NCBI RefSeq assembly: GCF_910592395.1
Contig: NC_088316.1
Span: forward strand, 3,784,001 to 3,848,000
Source of the DNA: Lineus longissimus
Lineage: Eukaryota > Nemertea > Pilidiophora > Heteronemertea > Lineidae
Length of the DNA stretch: 64,000 nt
Reading direction: 5' to 3'
Positions 1-9,096 of this stretch are shown here, one piece after another (positions within the stretch are counted from its first letter, which is position 1; every line of letters starts with the position of its first letter). Under the pieces are notes generated by a model. The model made no database searches and was not told the origin of the DNA. It saw only the letters and a list, made by a program, of their open reading frames with translations. The translations under genes and the position numbers were made by a program.

Positions 1-540
1 GAATGAATTACACAACTTTATATCAAGTAAAAGTGGCGACAAGGCAGAAATTCCGGCGTATTTCGGCCTCAGAAGAACCAAGATTCCATTGCAATTATAA
101 ATGCACTGTCCAATTACTCTAGACTCACTGATCTAAGACCAGTTGGTTACTACAACAATGACGCAAACGCCTAACTGGAACATAGAAACAAGACCAACGA
201 ATGACCCTCTGCTTCCAACCCACTGTCTATCCAATCTTCAAACACTTTTAAACGGCATAAATTGACCATGAGTTATATGGTTATATCTAAATATCTAAAT
301 AGCATTTACTGAATATTCAGAAATAGTCTTAGATCTGTGACACTAGAGTATATACATGCCGTTCCCACAAAGGTCAGCTGTCACTTGAAATGGAAAAATC
401 TCAACTATGTAATGCATCAGTGGACTCTAAATGAAAAGTCACCAGATTTGCATGGTTGGATAACATTAATTAAACTGTCATTGGCCAACATCAAAGGAGT
501 GCTGTTCACTTTTAACACACTCTGGTGTTTTTAAAAGATA
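1..540. other. No recognisable feature
   Basis: AT-rich sequence with no convincing coding frame, no RNA gene and no repeat that I could match elsewhere in the window. A CT-rich microsatellite-like run follows at about 547-570. Confidence 0.4.
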
Positions 541-661
541 GGTAACTTCTTCTTCTTCTTCCTCTTCTGTGTTGAGACGTCGACATAACGTAACCTTTGT
601 ATCATATCCTCAGGTCATGTGCCTTGACAAAATCGGCTGTTTGCTGGAGGTCCGTGGCGGT

Positions 662-1116
662 TAATAATAATAATAATAATAATAAAAGAATTTATATAGC
701 GCCGCTTTAAATTAAATTGTCAGCGGCGCTTTACATTATATACATAGATATAAAACAATTTAACCATAAAACACATTGAATAAAACACTATCTAGTGGAA
801 ATATAGGTTAAAAAGGTGGGTCTTTAAACATTTTTTAAAAGTTGCCATTGTTTTGGACAATCTAATTTTTTCTAGCACTTTGTTCCAGAGCTGTGGGGCG
901 CTGACACTGTACGCCCTATCTCCGGCTGTTTTCTTCTTGGACTTACAGTGAGTAAGTCTCGGTGCCGCTCCTGCCCTGGTTGTTCTCTGGGTCGAAAGAA
1001 GCGGCAGCCGAAGATAGGCAGGGCCACCGTCATACACAGCTCTGTAAGCAAAGGTTAAAAGTTTAAATTGAGTTCTAGCATGAACTGGTAGCCAGCCGGT
1101 TCCCCAAAGCTTAGTC
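662..1116 (-). mobile_element. Non-LTR retrotransposon (CR1/L2-like) 3' end with TAA-repeat tail
   Basis: Read on the minus strand, 1116 to 792 encodes the C-terminal part of a LINE reverse-transcriptase protein. It has the familiar KLWGTGWLPVHARTQFKLL stretch (the 'LHWLPV...R..FKIL' block), then an 'AYL..PLL' block, 'GDRAYSVSAPQLWN' and a 'F.K.LKTHLF' end. About 110 residues remain, so the copy is heavily 5'-truncated. Downstream on the same strand are a short 3' UTR with an 8-bp-arm hairpin at 699-729 and a (TTA)n tail (as TAA repeats on plus, about 662-685). A microsatellite tail is typical of CR1/L2-like LINEs. The clade is inferred from these features. Not functional. Confidence 0.8.
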
Positions 1117-1458
1117 ATTGAATAAAACACTATCTAGTGGAAATATAGGTTAAAAAGGTGGATCTTTAAACATTTTTTAAAAGTTGCCATTGTTTTGGAC
1201 AATCTAATTTTTTCTAGCACTTTGTTCCAGAGCTGTGGGGTGCTGACACTGTACGCCCTATCTCCGGCTGTTTTCTTCTTGGACTTACAGTGAGTAAGTC
1301 TCGGTGCCGCTCCTGCCCTGGTTGTTCACTGGGTCGAAAGAAGCGGCAGCCGAAGATAGGCATGGCCACCGTCATACACAGCTCTGTAAGCAAAGGTTAA
1401 AAGTTTAAATTGAGTTCTAGCATGAACTGGTAGCCAGCCGGTTCCCCAAAGCTTAGTC
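1116..1458 (-). pseudogene. Second, tandem copy of the LINE tail (342-bp duplication)
   Basis: Bases 1116-1457 repeat 774-1115 almost exactly, with a period of 342 bp. Only a few substitutions were seen. One of them, near 1327, changes an arginine codon to a stop in the reverse-transcriptase frame (STQ-stop-TT instead of STQRTT), so this copy is broken while the copy at 774-1115 stays open. The duplication covers the coding tail only and excludes the 3' hairpin and TAA tail. It therefore looks like a local tandem duplication and not two separate insertions. Confidence 0.85.
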
Positions 1459-1464
1459 TTCAGT

Positions 1465-1600
1465 GAGTCAGATCCAAAAGTATTGTCTTCTTTTCATCAG
1501 GGGACAATCCTGCAGAATGTGCCGAGGCGTTTGGTTGCCAAGTCCACATTGGATGGAGCCATAATTGTAACAATTAATAGTGCTCCTTTGAGGGGTCATC
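1465..1600 (-). pseudogene. Fragment of a second LINE, C-terminal zinc-knuckle-like end
   Basis: On the minus strand this translates as ...SIQ then CGLGNQTPRHILQDCPLM, then KRRQYFWI and a stop. The pattern C-G-x-x-x-Q-T-P-x-H-I-L-Q-D-C-P is the well-known C-terminal motif of many jockey-type LINE polyproteins (CxCG...QTPEHILxxCP). It abuts the KLWGTGW LINE fragment at about 1458 and is probably an older element next to or interrupted by the younger one. Only about 40 residues are recognisable. Confidence 0.65.
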
Positions 1601-1653
1601 ACAGGATGCAGAGACCTACGAGAGAATATCAAACCCAGTGATAACTGGTATTA

Positions 1654-1704
1654 ACCGCAGATGAGAGATCTTTCTGACGCCTCCGTAGCAGCGATTATAA
1701 TCAC
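1654..1704 (+). repeat. Dispersed repeat fragment (AGAGATC...GATTATAATC family)
   Basis: A block of about 50 bp with GCAGATGAGAGATCTTTCTG followed by CAGCGATTATAATCACA. It recurs inverted at 22232-22284 and in divergent form at 41884-41975. Function unknown; probably a short old transposon fragment. Confidence 0.5.
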
Positions 1705-1715
1705 AAAGAGCTAAG

Positions 1716-2528
1716 ACTGAAATTGCTTGCTGGTGGTGCTTTACATGTACCTACTATTTATGTGGATAAGTATATGTTATCATTCAACCAGACATGCTTC
1801 AAGCCGTGTATAAAGTTCACCCCACAAAAAAAAGTCAAATTATCAGATATTCCATTGATATGAAAAGACCGACACTGATTTGCCCTAACTATTTATTCTC
1901 ATTTTTTCATTCATACTGTCAGGGAGTTCAACCAAGTAATATGATAATTATACACACTTTTCAACTCTATGATGAGGCCAGTTAAGTTGGTGTCTTGGTT
2001 CTTGTCAACAACCAAATTCAATTTTCAGCCTGAACCAAAACAGATCATTACTTTTACATAACTTAATTTTTTACAAAATTCATTATTTTGTGGATGAAAT
2101 GAAGACAGATGAAATTTGAAGTAAAACCCTCACCAATTTCCTGAAAGTGACCGACAAAAACCATGAAATCTAATTGCATTGGCCTTACATGTATATCAAT
2201 AGGTTGATCATAAACTAATATGTACATGTATATCATTTCAAAGGTTGCCATTCATACAATATCCTTACACAAATGACAAGAAATTGTTGCTTCAGTTGAA
2301 TGACTGAGCAGAAAATGATTGAGGAGCACTCCTTCGGTGTCAAATTGGTATTCTTATGCATTTTTCTTTCTTCATATTGAGAGGGAGTTGAGTGAAATTA
2401 TCAAATTTCACTGTTCCACACAGCCAAAAGTTCATTTTCAGGCAACATACTGTACACCGCCAAATTTTTGTGGGCCTTTTATTTCCCGGAATTTTCAAAT
2501 AATCTGGATTTGAAGAAAATTGGTTTTG
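1716..2528. other. No recognisable feature
   Basis: AT-rich, with several TACATGTA-type words and no convincing exon. Short open frames here carry no recognisable domain. Confidence 0.35.
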
Positions 2529-2845
2529 ATATGAAAAATCGAATAAGATATTGAAGTTTACATACGGAAATTTTTTCGTAAATTTTTGCAAATCCTTAAA
2601 GTTATATAAAGCAGCGAAATTTTTTTCTATATGAAAAATTGAATAAGATTTCGTAATCTGCCTACTGAAGTTCACAAAAGAAAATTTTTCGTAAATTTTT
2701 GCAAATCCTTAAAGATATATAAAGCAGCAAAAAAAATTTTTATATGAAAAATTGAATAAGATTTCATAATCGGCCTATTGAAGTTCACAAAAGAAAATTT
2801 TTTGTAAATTTTTGCAAATCCTTTAAGTTATAAAGGAGCAAAAAT
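2529..2845. repeat. Tandem repeat, about 113-bp unit, 3 copies
   Basis: The phrase ATGAAAAATYGAATAAGAT recurs at 2531, 2631 and 2744, and TTTTTGCAAATCCTTWAAG recurs at about 2584, 2696 and 2809. Units 2 and 3 are 113 bp apart. The first unit lacks about 13 bp between its two anchors. Very AT-rich. Confidence 0.8.
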
Positions 2846-2883
2846 GTTGCGGTTTACAGCACCCATGTAATACATGTAGCAAA

Positions 2884-2906
2884 AATTCATAAAGTCTTTA
2901 TGAATT
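2884..2906. repeat. Perfect 11-bp-arm palindrome
   Basis: AATTCATAAAG, one central T, then CTTTATGAATT. A cruciform-capable site in unique sequence; no neighbour suggests a role. Confidence 0.7.
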
Positions 2907-3283
2907 CTTGGTAATAGGAAACTATTCTGGTTCACCCCATACATGCTTTTTTTCCCTTCCTGATTTTGTGTAACATCTAGTCTGGTGAATGGAGAAATGA
3001 TGTATTTTGATCAGCACATCACATAAAATGTCAGAGTATCATTTGCTACTAGTATTTCCAATTTCTCAATATAAAGCAAGAATGATTTTTTATACAGTTG
3101 GAAACAATAGCCAATAGACAATATCGTATGTATACTGTATATAAACTATTTATCTTCATGTTTACTAAGGCCATGCCAATTTAAGACCTAGGACACTAGA
3201 CGTGGAGGCAAATTTGTCTTCGATGGAGGAAAGGATCAAAACAAAAATCTCACAAGACCCTACAACTTATTGATGCAAACAAT

Positions 3284-3673
3284 AGCTGCGCTTACACCAC
3301 GAAATATTGGTGGACCAATTGCACGTACACCACCACATTGCTGCGACAAATTGGTTCGGCAATCCATTGCCGATACAAATTGCCGGGCGAATTTGTCCCA
3401 TCAAGCTTGATGGTCCAAATTCGCCCGGCTTGTTAAAAGCTCGGCTTTGTCGTGGTGTACGCGCAAATGGATCGGCAATTAGCTAGTTAGATAGTTCGGC
3501 TCCAGGCGGCGCTTTCGAAATGGCGCTTTCTGCTTATTGTTTGCGCGCCATCTGTTGCCGGATTTTATAACTAGCTGCAGCGGTGGTGTACGCGCTTGGT
3601 GGATTTTCGATGGTGCAGCATTGGTTCGCGAACCAAGATTGGTGGTCCATTTTCAGGTGGTGTACGCGCGGCT
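3284..3673 (+). mobile_element. MITE-like element 'GTACACCAC' copy 1, nested in the TAAGGC element
   Basis: An element of about 390 bp with inverted ends (AGCTGCGCTTACACCAC at left, GTGGTGTACGCGCGGCT at right). A second copy at 47922-48306 is highly similar along its whole length and stops at the same ends, which fixes the boundaries. The motif CGYGTACACCAC appears about five times in both orientations (near 3290, 3321, 3453, 3586, 3657), perhaps as transposase binding sites. A 48-nt hairpin lies at 3382-3429. An open frame of about 60 codons near 3537 is shared with copy 2 but has no recognisable domain and is probably incidental. Confidence 0.8.
3382..3429. repeat. 48-nt interrupted palindrome inside the MITE
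   Basis: GCCGGGCGAATTTG and its exact reverse complement CAAATTCGCCCGGC flank a second palindrome, CCATCAAGCTTGATGG. They are separated only by a 2-by-2 mismatch bulge. In the other copy of this element (47922-48306) part of the right outer arm is missing. Confidence 0.85.
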
Positions 3674-3926
3674 TCTATCATGTCAGCACACTGGACTTTC
3701 GTTGACACTATCAAATTTCTATATTTAGAGTTAATTAAGGCATCAACTGTAGGTCATACCACAGATGATTTGAAGCTATCAGTTTTTATTTGACAAATGA
3801 AACTTAAGCAAGACAGGCTTTTCTATACATTTCATGTCGACAGATGACTTTTTGTCCTTTGAAAACAACTTTTTTTCCATTTTGTTAGTGGGTCCGCTAT
3901 CCAAGGTAAAATATTGCTTTGGCCTA

Positions 3927-4229
3927 TGTCCAATATCGATGACAGAATCCTAAAGCAAAGTCCTATACATTAGGTATCAAGTGTACGTTTGTTCCACTGT
4001 TCCTTGTTCCTTGTTCCATTATCTTTGTCTGGTAACACAAAACCTTGCATGACATTTATTCCCTCTTTCCAAGCCCAGTATCAAACGCTGATCAACATAT
4101 GACAGGTCTTCATATCAATGCCATAATCCAATTTCTTATTGCGCACTTGGACAGTCCAAAACCAGCAGACACGGAATAGATAGATAGACATGGTCGTGGG
4201 GTACTAAGGCATCAAAAGACACTGTTGAA
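3927..4229. other. No recognisable feature
   Basis: Unique sequence with short CTTGTTCC reiterations near 4000 and no coding signal. Confidence 0.35.
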
Positions 4230-4860
4230 ACAGTGGCCAACATTCAGTTGACAGAAACAGGTCCAAAATCAATTTATATGTCAGAAAAAGATGGTTTAAG
4301 TTTACCACGGTTGGTCGTCTGTTATCAATTCAATTTATTGCACAACTATCAAAGGATACAGACAGTATGGCAGTACACACATGAAAAAATACAATACACA
4401 CAAAGACAGTCAAAAAACCAAAAAAACATGTATATGGCTGTTAAAAATATCATACAGCCATAATGAATTGTTAAAACATAGTTTTTGCTCCTGAAGAGCT
4501 GTTTGTCTTTCTTCAAAGGCTCAGATGGGCAGCACAAAGATGCTGTTATATTGCTTACAGAGAGAGAGTGGTCACCATTCAGTATCAAATTTCTAATCTC
4601 CATGACGTCTGTTTCCAACAAGGCCTACTTGATTGACAGAAAAAGGGCCAACAGTAATTTGTCTGTCAGAAAAAGATGTTTTAAACTTACCCATGTTACC
4701 ATGGGTAGGATGAGGGGCTGCTTCTGTTGTCTGCAAAGCTGCACAAAGATGTCATTAGATCGCTTAGAGAGAGAGAGTGTCCTACATTCAGTATCAAATT
4801 TCCCATCGTCATGACGTCGGTTTCCAACGAGACCCGCTTGATTGACAGAAACAGGACAGC
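4230..4860. repeat. Degenerate tandem repeat, about 210-bp spacing
   Basis: A GAGAGAGAGTG...CATTCAGTATCAAATTTC...ATGACGTC block followed by TTGATTGACAGAAA occurs at about 4560-4640 and 4765-4850. A GACAGAAA...GGTCCAAAATCAA / GTCAGAAAAAGATG block occurs at 4250-4290 and 4635-4680. The units are divergent, so this is an old local duplication. Open frames across it are not recognisable proteins. Confidence 0.55.
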
Positions 4861-6320
4861 ATTGGAAACTAAATCAGTCCATTAGATGAATAATACGATC
4901 TGATTTGCGTTATTCGATTTATGGGACATATGTCACCGCCGAGCTAGCGATATGCATCAGCAGCCTGTGGAGAGAGATAGGACGGAAGTCTGCAATTAGT
5001 TTGGCATGATCGACAGCCGATTCTGTAAGCTGTCAAATTTTCGCGAGCGATTTATTTTTGTGACTGGACTGTCAAACGCAAACTTAAAAAGAGTGAAATT
5101 TCCAACTCTAATGCATAATAAATTTTGGCATCAAAGCAATATTTGCTCCTGTTGCCAAGTGAGGTTTGTGAATTTGCCGATTTTTAGCGTCGCGAAAATT
5201 TCAAATGTCAAGGTTTACAGTAATGGGATAGGATAAGATTGGATGGAGACAGTAAAAAAAAGGAAATCTTCACGGCCATTAAAGTTTGTGGTTTTGTGAA
5301 ATCACTTTTTGGCTCAATTTTGATTTAGTGCTTTGAGAACATTGTGACAGTAAGTTCCATAATGTTTTTTTGGAGGCATTTATCAGTTTCGCGAATTGTG
5401 CTAGTCATAAAAAAACGTAAAAGTAACCCGCAAACTTACAGCATACTACCATTTTGATTACTATCAATTTAAAATTATGAAAGAAAAAACTCCAATGCAA
5501 CTCTTTTAAACAACTTAAAAACTATTCGAATCAGATCAGATCTGATGTGAGTGATAGCAGTTTCTCTGAACGATTTAGAAGAAGCTTAAAATCTGGGTAA
5601 GATTGAATTTTTACATGATTTTGAAAAAGACTATCTTTTTAACAAACCAAGCAAGGAACGGTTTGTGGAACGAATGATAACAGTTGCATTTTACATAAAA
5701 TCAAATCTAGCATCCTCGAAAACCGGGGGGGGGGGGAGGGGGTGGATAGGTGCACGATTGATGCACGCCCGCCCCCCTTAAAAGTCTTTGAAATTGACCA
5801 TGAATTTTAAGAAAACAGCAGGAATTTTGATGAGAAATCGAGTGCACGCCCTCTCTTTTTGTGGCTCCTGTATTCGCCCCAGCCACACACCATCTATACA
5901 GGTTTCGGAGAGTCAGAAAGCAAAGTCCCAGCTCCCGCATCGCTCCGAACATCTCTTCTCAAGCAATACCAGCCTAATGACAGATAAGTGGGTATCAAAT
6001 GGATGCTGAGCCATTAGAGGAAGGGTATTCATTTCACTCGCATTCTGTTCAAAAACCGTCAATTTAAAGGGCGTACTCAACAAATGGAGAGGGGGGCATA
6101 CGCAGCATTACCCAGCGTCATTAGTGCCAAAACCTGAAGCAAAGTGGCAATAATTAGATGAGATTAATCAAAATAATCCCTTCCAAGGTCTCTCAATTAT
6201 CTGTTTTGAATAGAGTGCTCATGAGATGGAAATAACCAGCTTTCTCTAGTTGTTCTATTGAGATGTCACTTTAAAGGGCATACTGTAAACATGAAAATGT
6301 CTGTGTGCATTTTATTTTGA
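4861..6320. other. Mostly unique non-coding sequence
   Basis: No gene recognised. A run of 12 G at 5725-5736 precedes a C-rich patch at 5766-5777. AT-rich, TTTCGCGA-type words occur at 5030-5240 and 5385-5420, a composition seen at several other places in the window. Short open frames at 5707-6009 have no recognisable domain. Confidence 0.35.
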
Positions 6321-6413
6321 ATTTTTCTGATATGGTTCAGTCCTCTTCTTCATATCAGAAAAATTAAGGAAGTTTCAACTGGGATTGCCAATCCCAGTTG
6401 AAACTTCCTTAAT
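6321..6413. repeat. Two adjacent hairpins, one with 25-bp perfect arms
   Basis: The first hairpin has 14-bp arms (ATTTTTCTGATATG at 6321-6334, CATATCAGAAAAAT at 6351-6364) with a 16-nt loop. The second starts within its last two bases. Bases 6363-6387 and 6389-6413 are exact reverse complements around a single central C, a near-perfect 51-bp palindrome. It could be a foldback element or a double-strand-break repair product; no coding is associated. Confidence 0.9.
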
Positions 6414-6437
6414 GAACACCTACATATGTATGTTAGC

Positions 6438-6525
6438 AGGACACCTACAGGATTTTGGTCCCAAGTAGGTCGTTTCTATACAAGTTGACCCCTATAATAA
6501 GGACCCCACCCTTTTCAGGACAGCA
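6438..6525 (+). mobile_element. GGACACC-family fragment
   Basis: A degenerate fragment of the family seen complete at 8918 and 57988. It has GGACACCTACAGGATTTTGG, TCCCAAGTAGGTCGTTTCTA, then ATAATAAGGACCCC and CAGGACAGCA. The 35-bp minisatellite begins immediately after GGACAGCA. Confidence 0.55.
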
Positions 6526-6909
6526 GAGATGTTCTAATGTACAGTAGCCATTTCAAAGTGGAGATGTACTAATGTACAGTTGCCACTTCAAAGTGGAGAT
6601 GTTCTAATGTACAGTAGCCATTTCAAAGTGGAGATGTTCTAATGTACAGTAGCCATTTCAAAGTGGAGATGTTCTAATGTACAGTTGCCATTTCAAAGTG
6701 GAGATGTTCTAATGTACAGTTGCCATTTCAAAGTGGAGATGTTCTAATGTACAGTAGCCATTTCAAAGTGGAGATGTTCTAATGTACAGTTGCCATTTCA
6801 AAGTGGAGATGTTCTAATGTACAGTAGCCATTTCAAAGTGGAGATGTTCTAATGTACAGTAGCCATTTCAAAGTGGAGATGTTCTAATGTACAGTTGCCA
6901 TTTCAAAGA
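6526..6909. repeat. Minisatellite, 35-bp unit, 11 copies
   Basis: The unit is GAGATGTTCTAATGTACAGT followed by WGCCATTTCAAAGTG. Units start every 35 bp from 6526 to 6876, and the last one is truncated. The variable base (A or T before GCC) runs A T A A T T A T A A T, so units 1-5 and 7-11 show the same pattern. This suggests expansion by a six-unit (210-bp) block. Confidence 0.95.
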
Positions 6910-7830
6910 TGTAACATCAGCTTTCTGCTCTTAGACATTGTGGTTGGGGGGAGAGGCCTTGAAGTTAGGAAAAAGCTGGAGGATGAAGATACTCCAGAAA
7001 TACTGTTTCCCCAATGTCACCCAACAGGTGAGGAATTGAATCTTCATCTTGAACCAAGACATGGCATCGCAGATCTTTACAGGCCACATCTATCACATTG
7101 TACTTTCTTGTGCCAGAGGTAAATAGAAATAAACATTGTCGCAGTGCATTTATTTTTGAAAAACGATGAAAAATACATACTCTGGGCCCCAGCTGTTTGC
7201 CCTCCTAAACTTGTTCTGAAACTTGAGCATATTCATCCACACATCTCAGAAAAATCTGAATAACATCCGCCAGTAAATCCTGAGTGTATCCCAAATTTTC
7301 AAAAAGTGCCAAGTTGCAGCAAAACTTCCACGTAAAGTATCAACCAGCCAAATAACAAAATGAGACTGTAAAAGTTCAAAAAATGGCACAAATGTTAACA
7401 CAGAATGCTCAAGCTCGGACACCAAGCTGTATTCCTGGAGTGTCACCAAAAATGCCCAGAATGTGCCTGTCCGTTTGTGCTTAACAGTTTCATTAGCCCA
7501 TCCATACATGTTCTTTAAGTGCCCTGAATATATGAATACATGAATAAAACCCAGGTACAACTTTACAATGCTCGGACACCTCTAAGCCTAAGTCTGTTTT
7601 GGTCTGTCATTGAGGAATTAAGTCCTCTGAGCTTTTTATTAGAATTGGCATTCCTGCGGTGCTGCAGTGAGGCGTACTGCAGGGCCAGATGTCCCCCCAC
7701 CAGCTTTCCCTTTATTTGAAACAATTCGGCCTAGTTAATTAATGTGACAATTAGGCCCTCCTGATCACAATTCAAACTGGTCTAAGAAAGTGAGTGTGGG
7801 TGTGACTGCATAGTCGTGTATCCAGGACTA
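6910..7830. other. Unique non-coding stretch
   Basis: No repeat or gene recognised. The segment around 7650-7790 is richer in AATTA/TTAATTAAT words and looks less decayed than its surroundings. It could be regulatory, but only cross-species alignment can tell. Confidence 0.3.
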
Positions 7831-7975
7831 GGCTGTTCGAAATCACGTTAGCTTTAACGGCGCCGTTAAGTCTTAACGTGAAAATGCTAATGGGATTAAC
7901 TGAAAGAGATAACATCCATAAGGATATTTAACGCAACCGTTAAGGATGACGTGACTTTTGTGCTTTTGAACAACC
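7831..7975. mobile_element. Short MITE-like element with imperfect TIRs
   Basis: The left end GGCTGTTCGAAATCAC matches the reverse complement of the right end (GGTTGTTCAAAAGCAC) at 13 of 16 bases. TTAACGG words sit inside both ends, including the palindrome TTAACGGCGCCGTTAA. No coding. Target-site duplication not resolved. Confidence 0.6.
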
Positions 7976-8917
7976 GGGCCCAGCTGGTGATTGGTGATTA
8001 TTTAAAAAGTTCCTAGTTTGGCTTGCACAGCACCCGGGAAGGGGGGGGGGTCACTCCCAAAGAGGGGTATCCAGCTTCAATCAACACCTTTTTTTGCAGG
8101 GTGAGAAGTACATGTATTAATTTGCAAGTTAGTGGGCAGTTTTTGCTGGCCTAACAAGCTTTTCCTTGGTGCCAATGTTGTGTTTTTAGTTCAGATCAAT
8201 GCAGCACAATGTTGGTTTGGCAATTCCATGGGGTTTTGCAGGCAAATCTCCACTGAATGGGGGCTCAAGTCTTCCTACGTGGGGGCCTGCTGCTTTGATA
8301 GAAGGAGAAATAACCACGCCTTTTTCTTGGACACTGATGTGCATATCAATGTCTATGGAAGTTATCCCTCCCCCTCCACGGGTACAGCACCCAATAATTC
8401 TGAAATGAGAGGGAAAATGTCCTGCCACGTATTATAAATATCCGGCCACAAATTATTATCTTCTCTTTAAATTCTCTAAATTGGGGTTCAATCTTGTCCA
8501 AATGTTCAAAAGAACTCTCAATGTATCGAACTCACACTTGAGTCTAAGTGAGATTTCAATACATTGAAGAACTAGTATAGTCCTCCATGTGAAACACCAC
8601 AAGTTGTCATTACAGATTAGAATGGTCAGATTAGGGACATCGAATACGCAGTAGTCAAAACCATTCCGGATTTCACCTCACCCAAAAGTAAACAATTTAT
8701 TCCTGCCTACATAAAAAGTCTAGGAAGGTCTAAAATCGAGTAATCTCAAATATTCTATGTTATTTGCGATTACCAAATCAGCATACAACTTAAGTGTATG
8801 ATTCAACAGTGGTGTGTTGTTTTACCAGATAACAAGGCCTGCCAAACTATAAACTGAATGAGGACCCAAACAACACTGTGGTCTACAAAATACTGTCACA
8901 ATTTGATATATGCAACT
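7976..8917. other. Unique non-coding stretch
   Basis: A G10 run lies at 8041-8050. Open frames at 8132-8437 on both strands have no recognisable domain. Nothing else found. Confidence 0.35.
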
Positions 8918-9096
8918 TATAGTGGAACCTCCCTAAGGGGACACCTCTGTGGCAGGACCCTGATCAAGGACACAGATTTTGACCTCACGTTGGAAAAATT
9001 TCATTCAATTTGACATCTCTATTCAGGACACCTCCCTAAGGAGAGAATTTTTGTCTGTCCCAAGGGTGTCCCTAATAGAAAGGTTCTACTGCAGTA
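8918..9096 (+). mobile_element. GGACACC-family element, full-length copy
   Basis: It begins TATAGTGGAACCTCCCTAAG and ends GGTTCTACTGCAGTA. The two ends are inverted repeats of the form TAYAGTRGAACCTC. Internal blocks are shared with the other copies: GGACACC near each end, a central TTTCATTCAATTTGACATCT, then TTTTTGTCTGTCCCAAGGGT. Length about 180 bp; no coding. The TIR-like ends suggest a MITE; the family is named here only by its motif. Confidence 0.75.

Larger units (their letters stand above)
3166..3926 (-). mobile_element. TIR element 'TAAGGC' copy 1, interrupted
   Basis: The left end (TAAGGCCATGCCAATTTAAG at 3166) and right end (TATCCAAGGTAAAATATTGC followed by TTTGGCCTA, to 3926) are inverted versions of each other. 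The interior aligns in reverse orientation with the uninterrupted copy at 38597-39000. Shared interior words include GTCTTGTGA, GTGCTGACATG, AATCATCTGTGGT and AAACTGATAG in reverse complement. Bases 3284-3673 are absent from the other copy and are a separate inserted element. Without the insert this copy is about 370 bp. No transposase coding is seen, so it is probably a non-autonomous DNA transposon. Confidence 0.75.

Noticed and set aside
3537-3793. Frame shared by 3537 and 48170 (FITSC...VRAWWIFDGAALVREPRLVVHFQ-type peptide)
   Set aside because: Conservation between the two sites is explained by their being copies of the same MITE. The frame is short and has no transposase motif.
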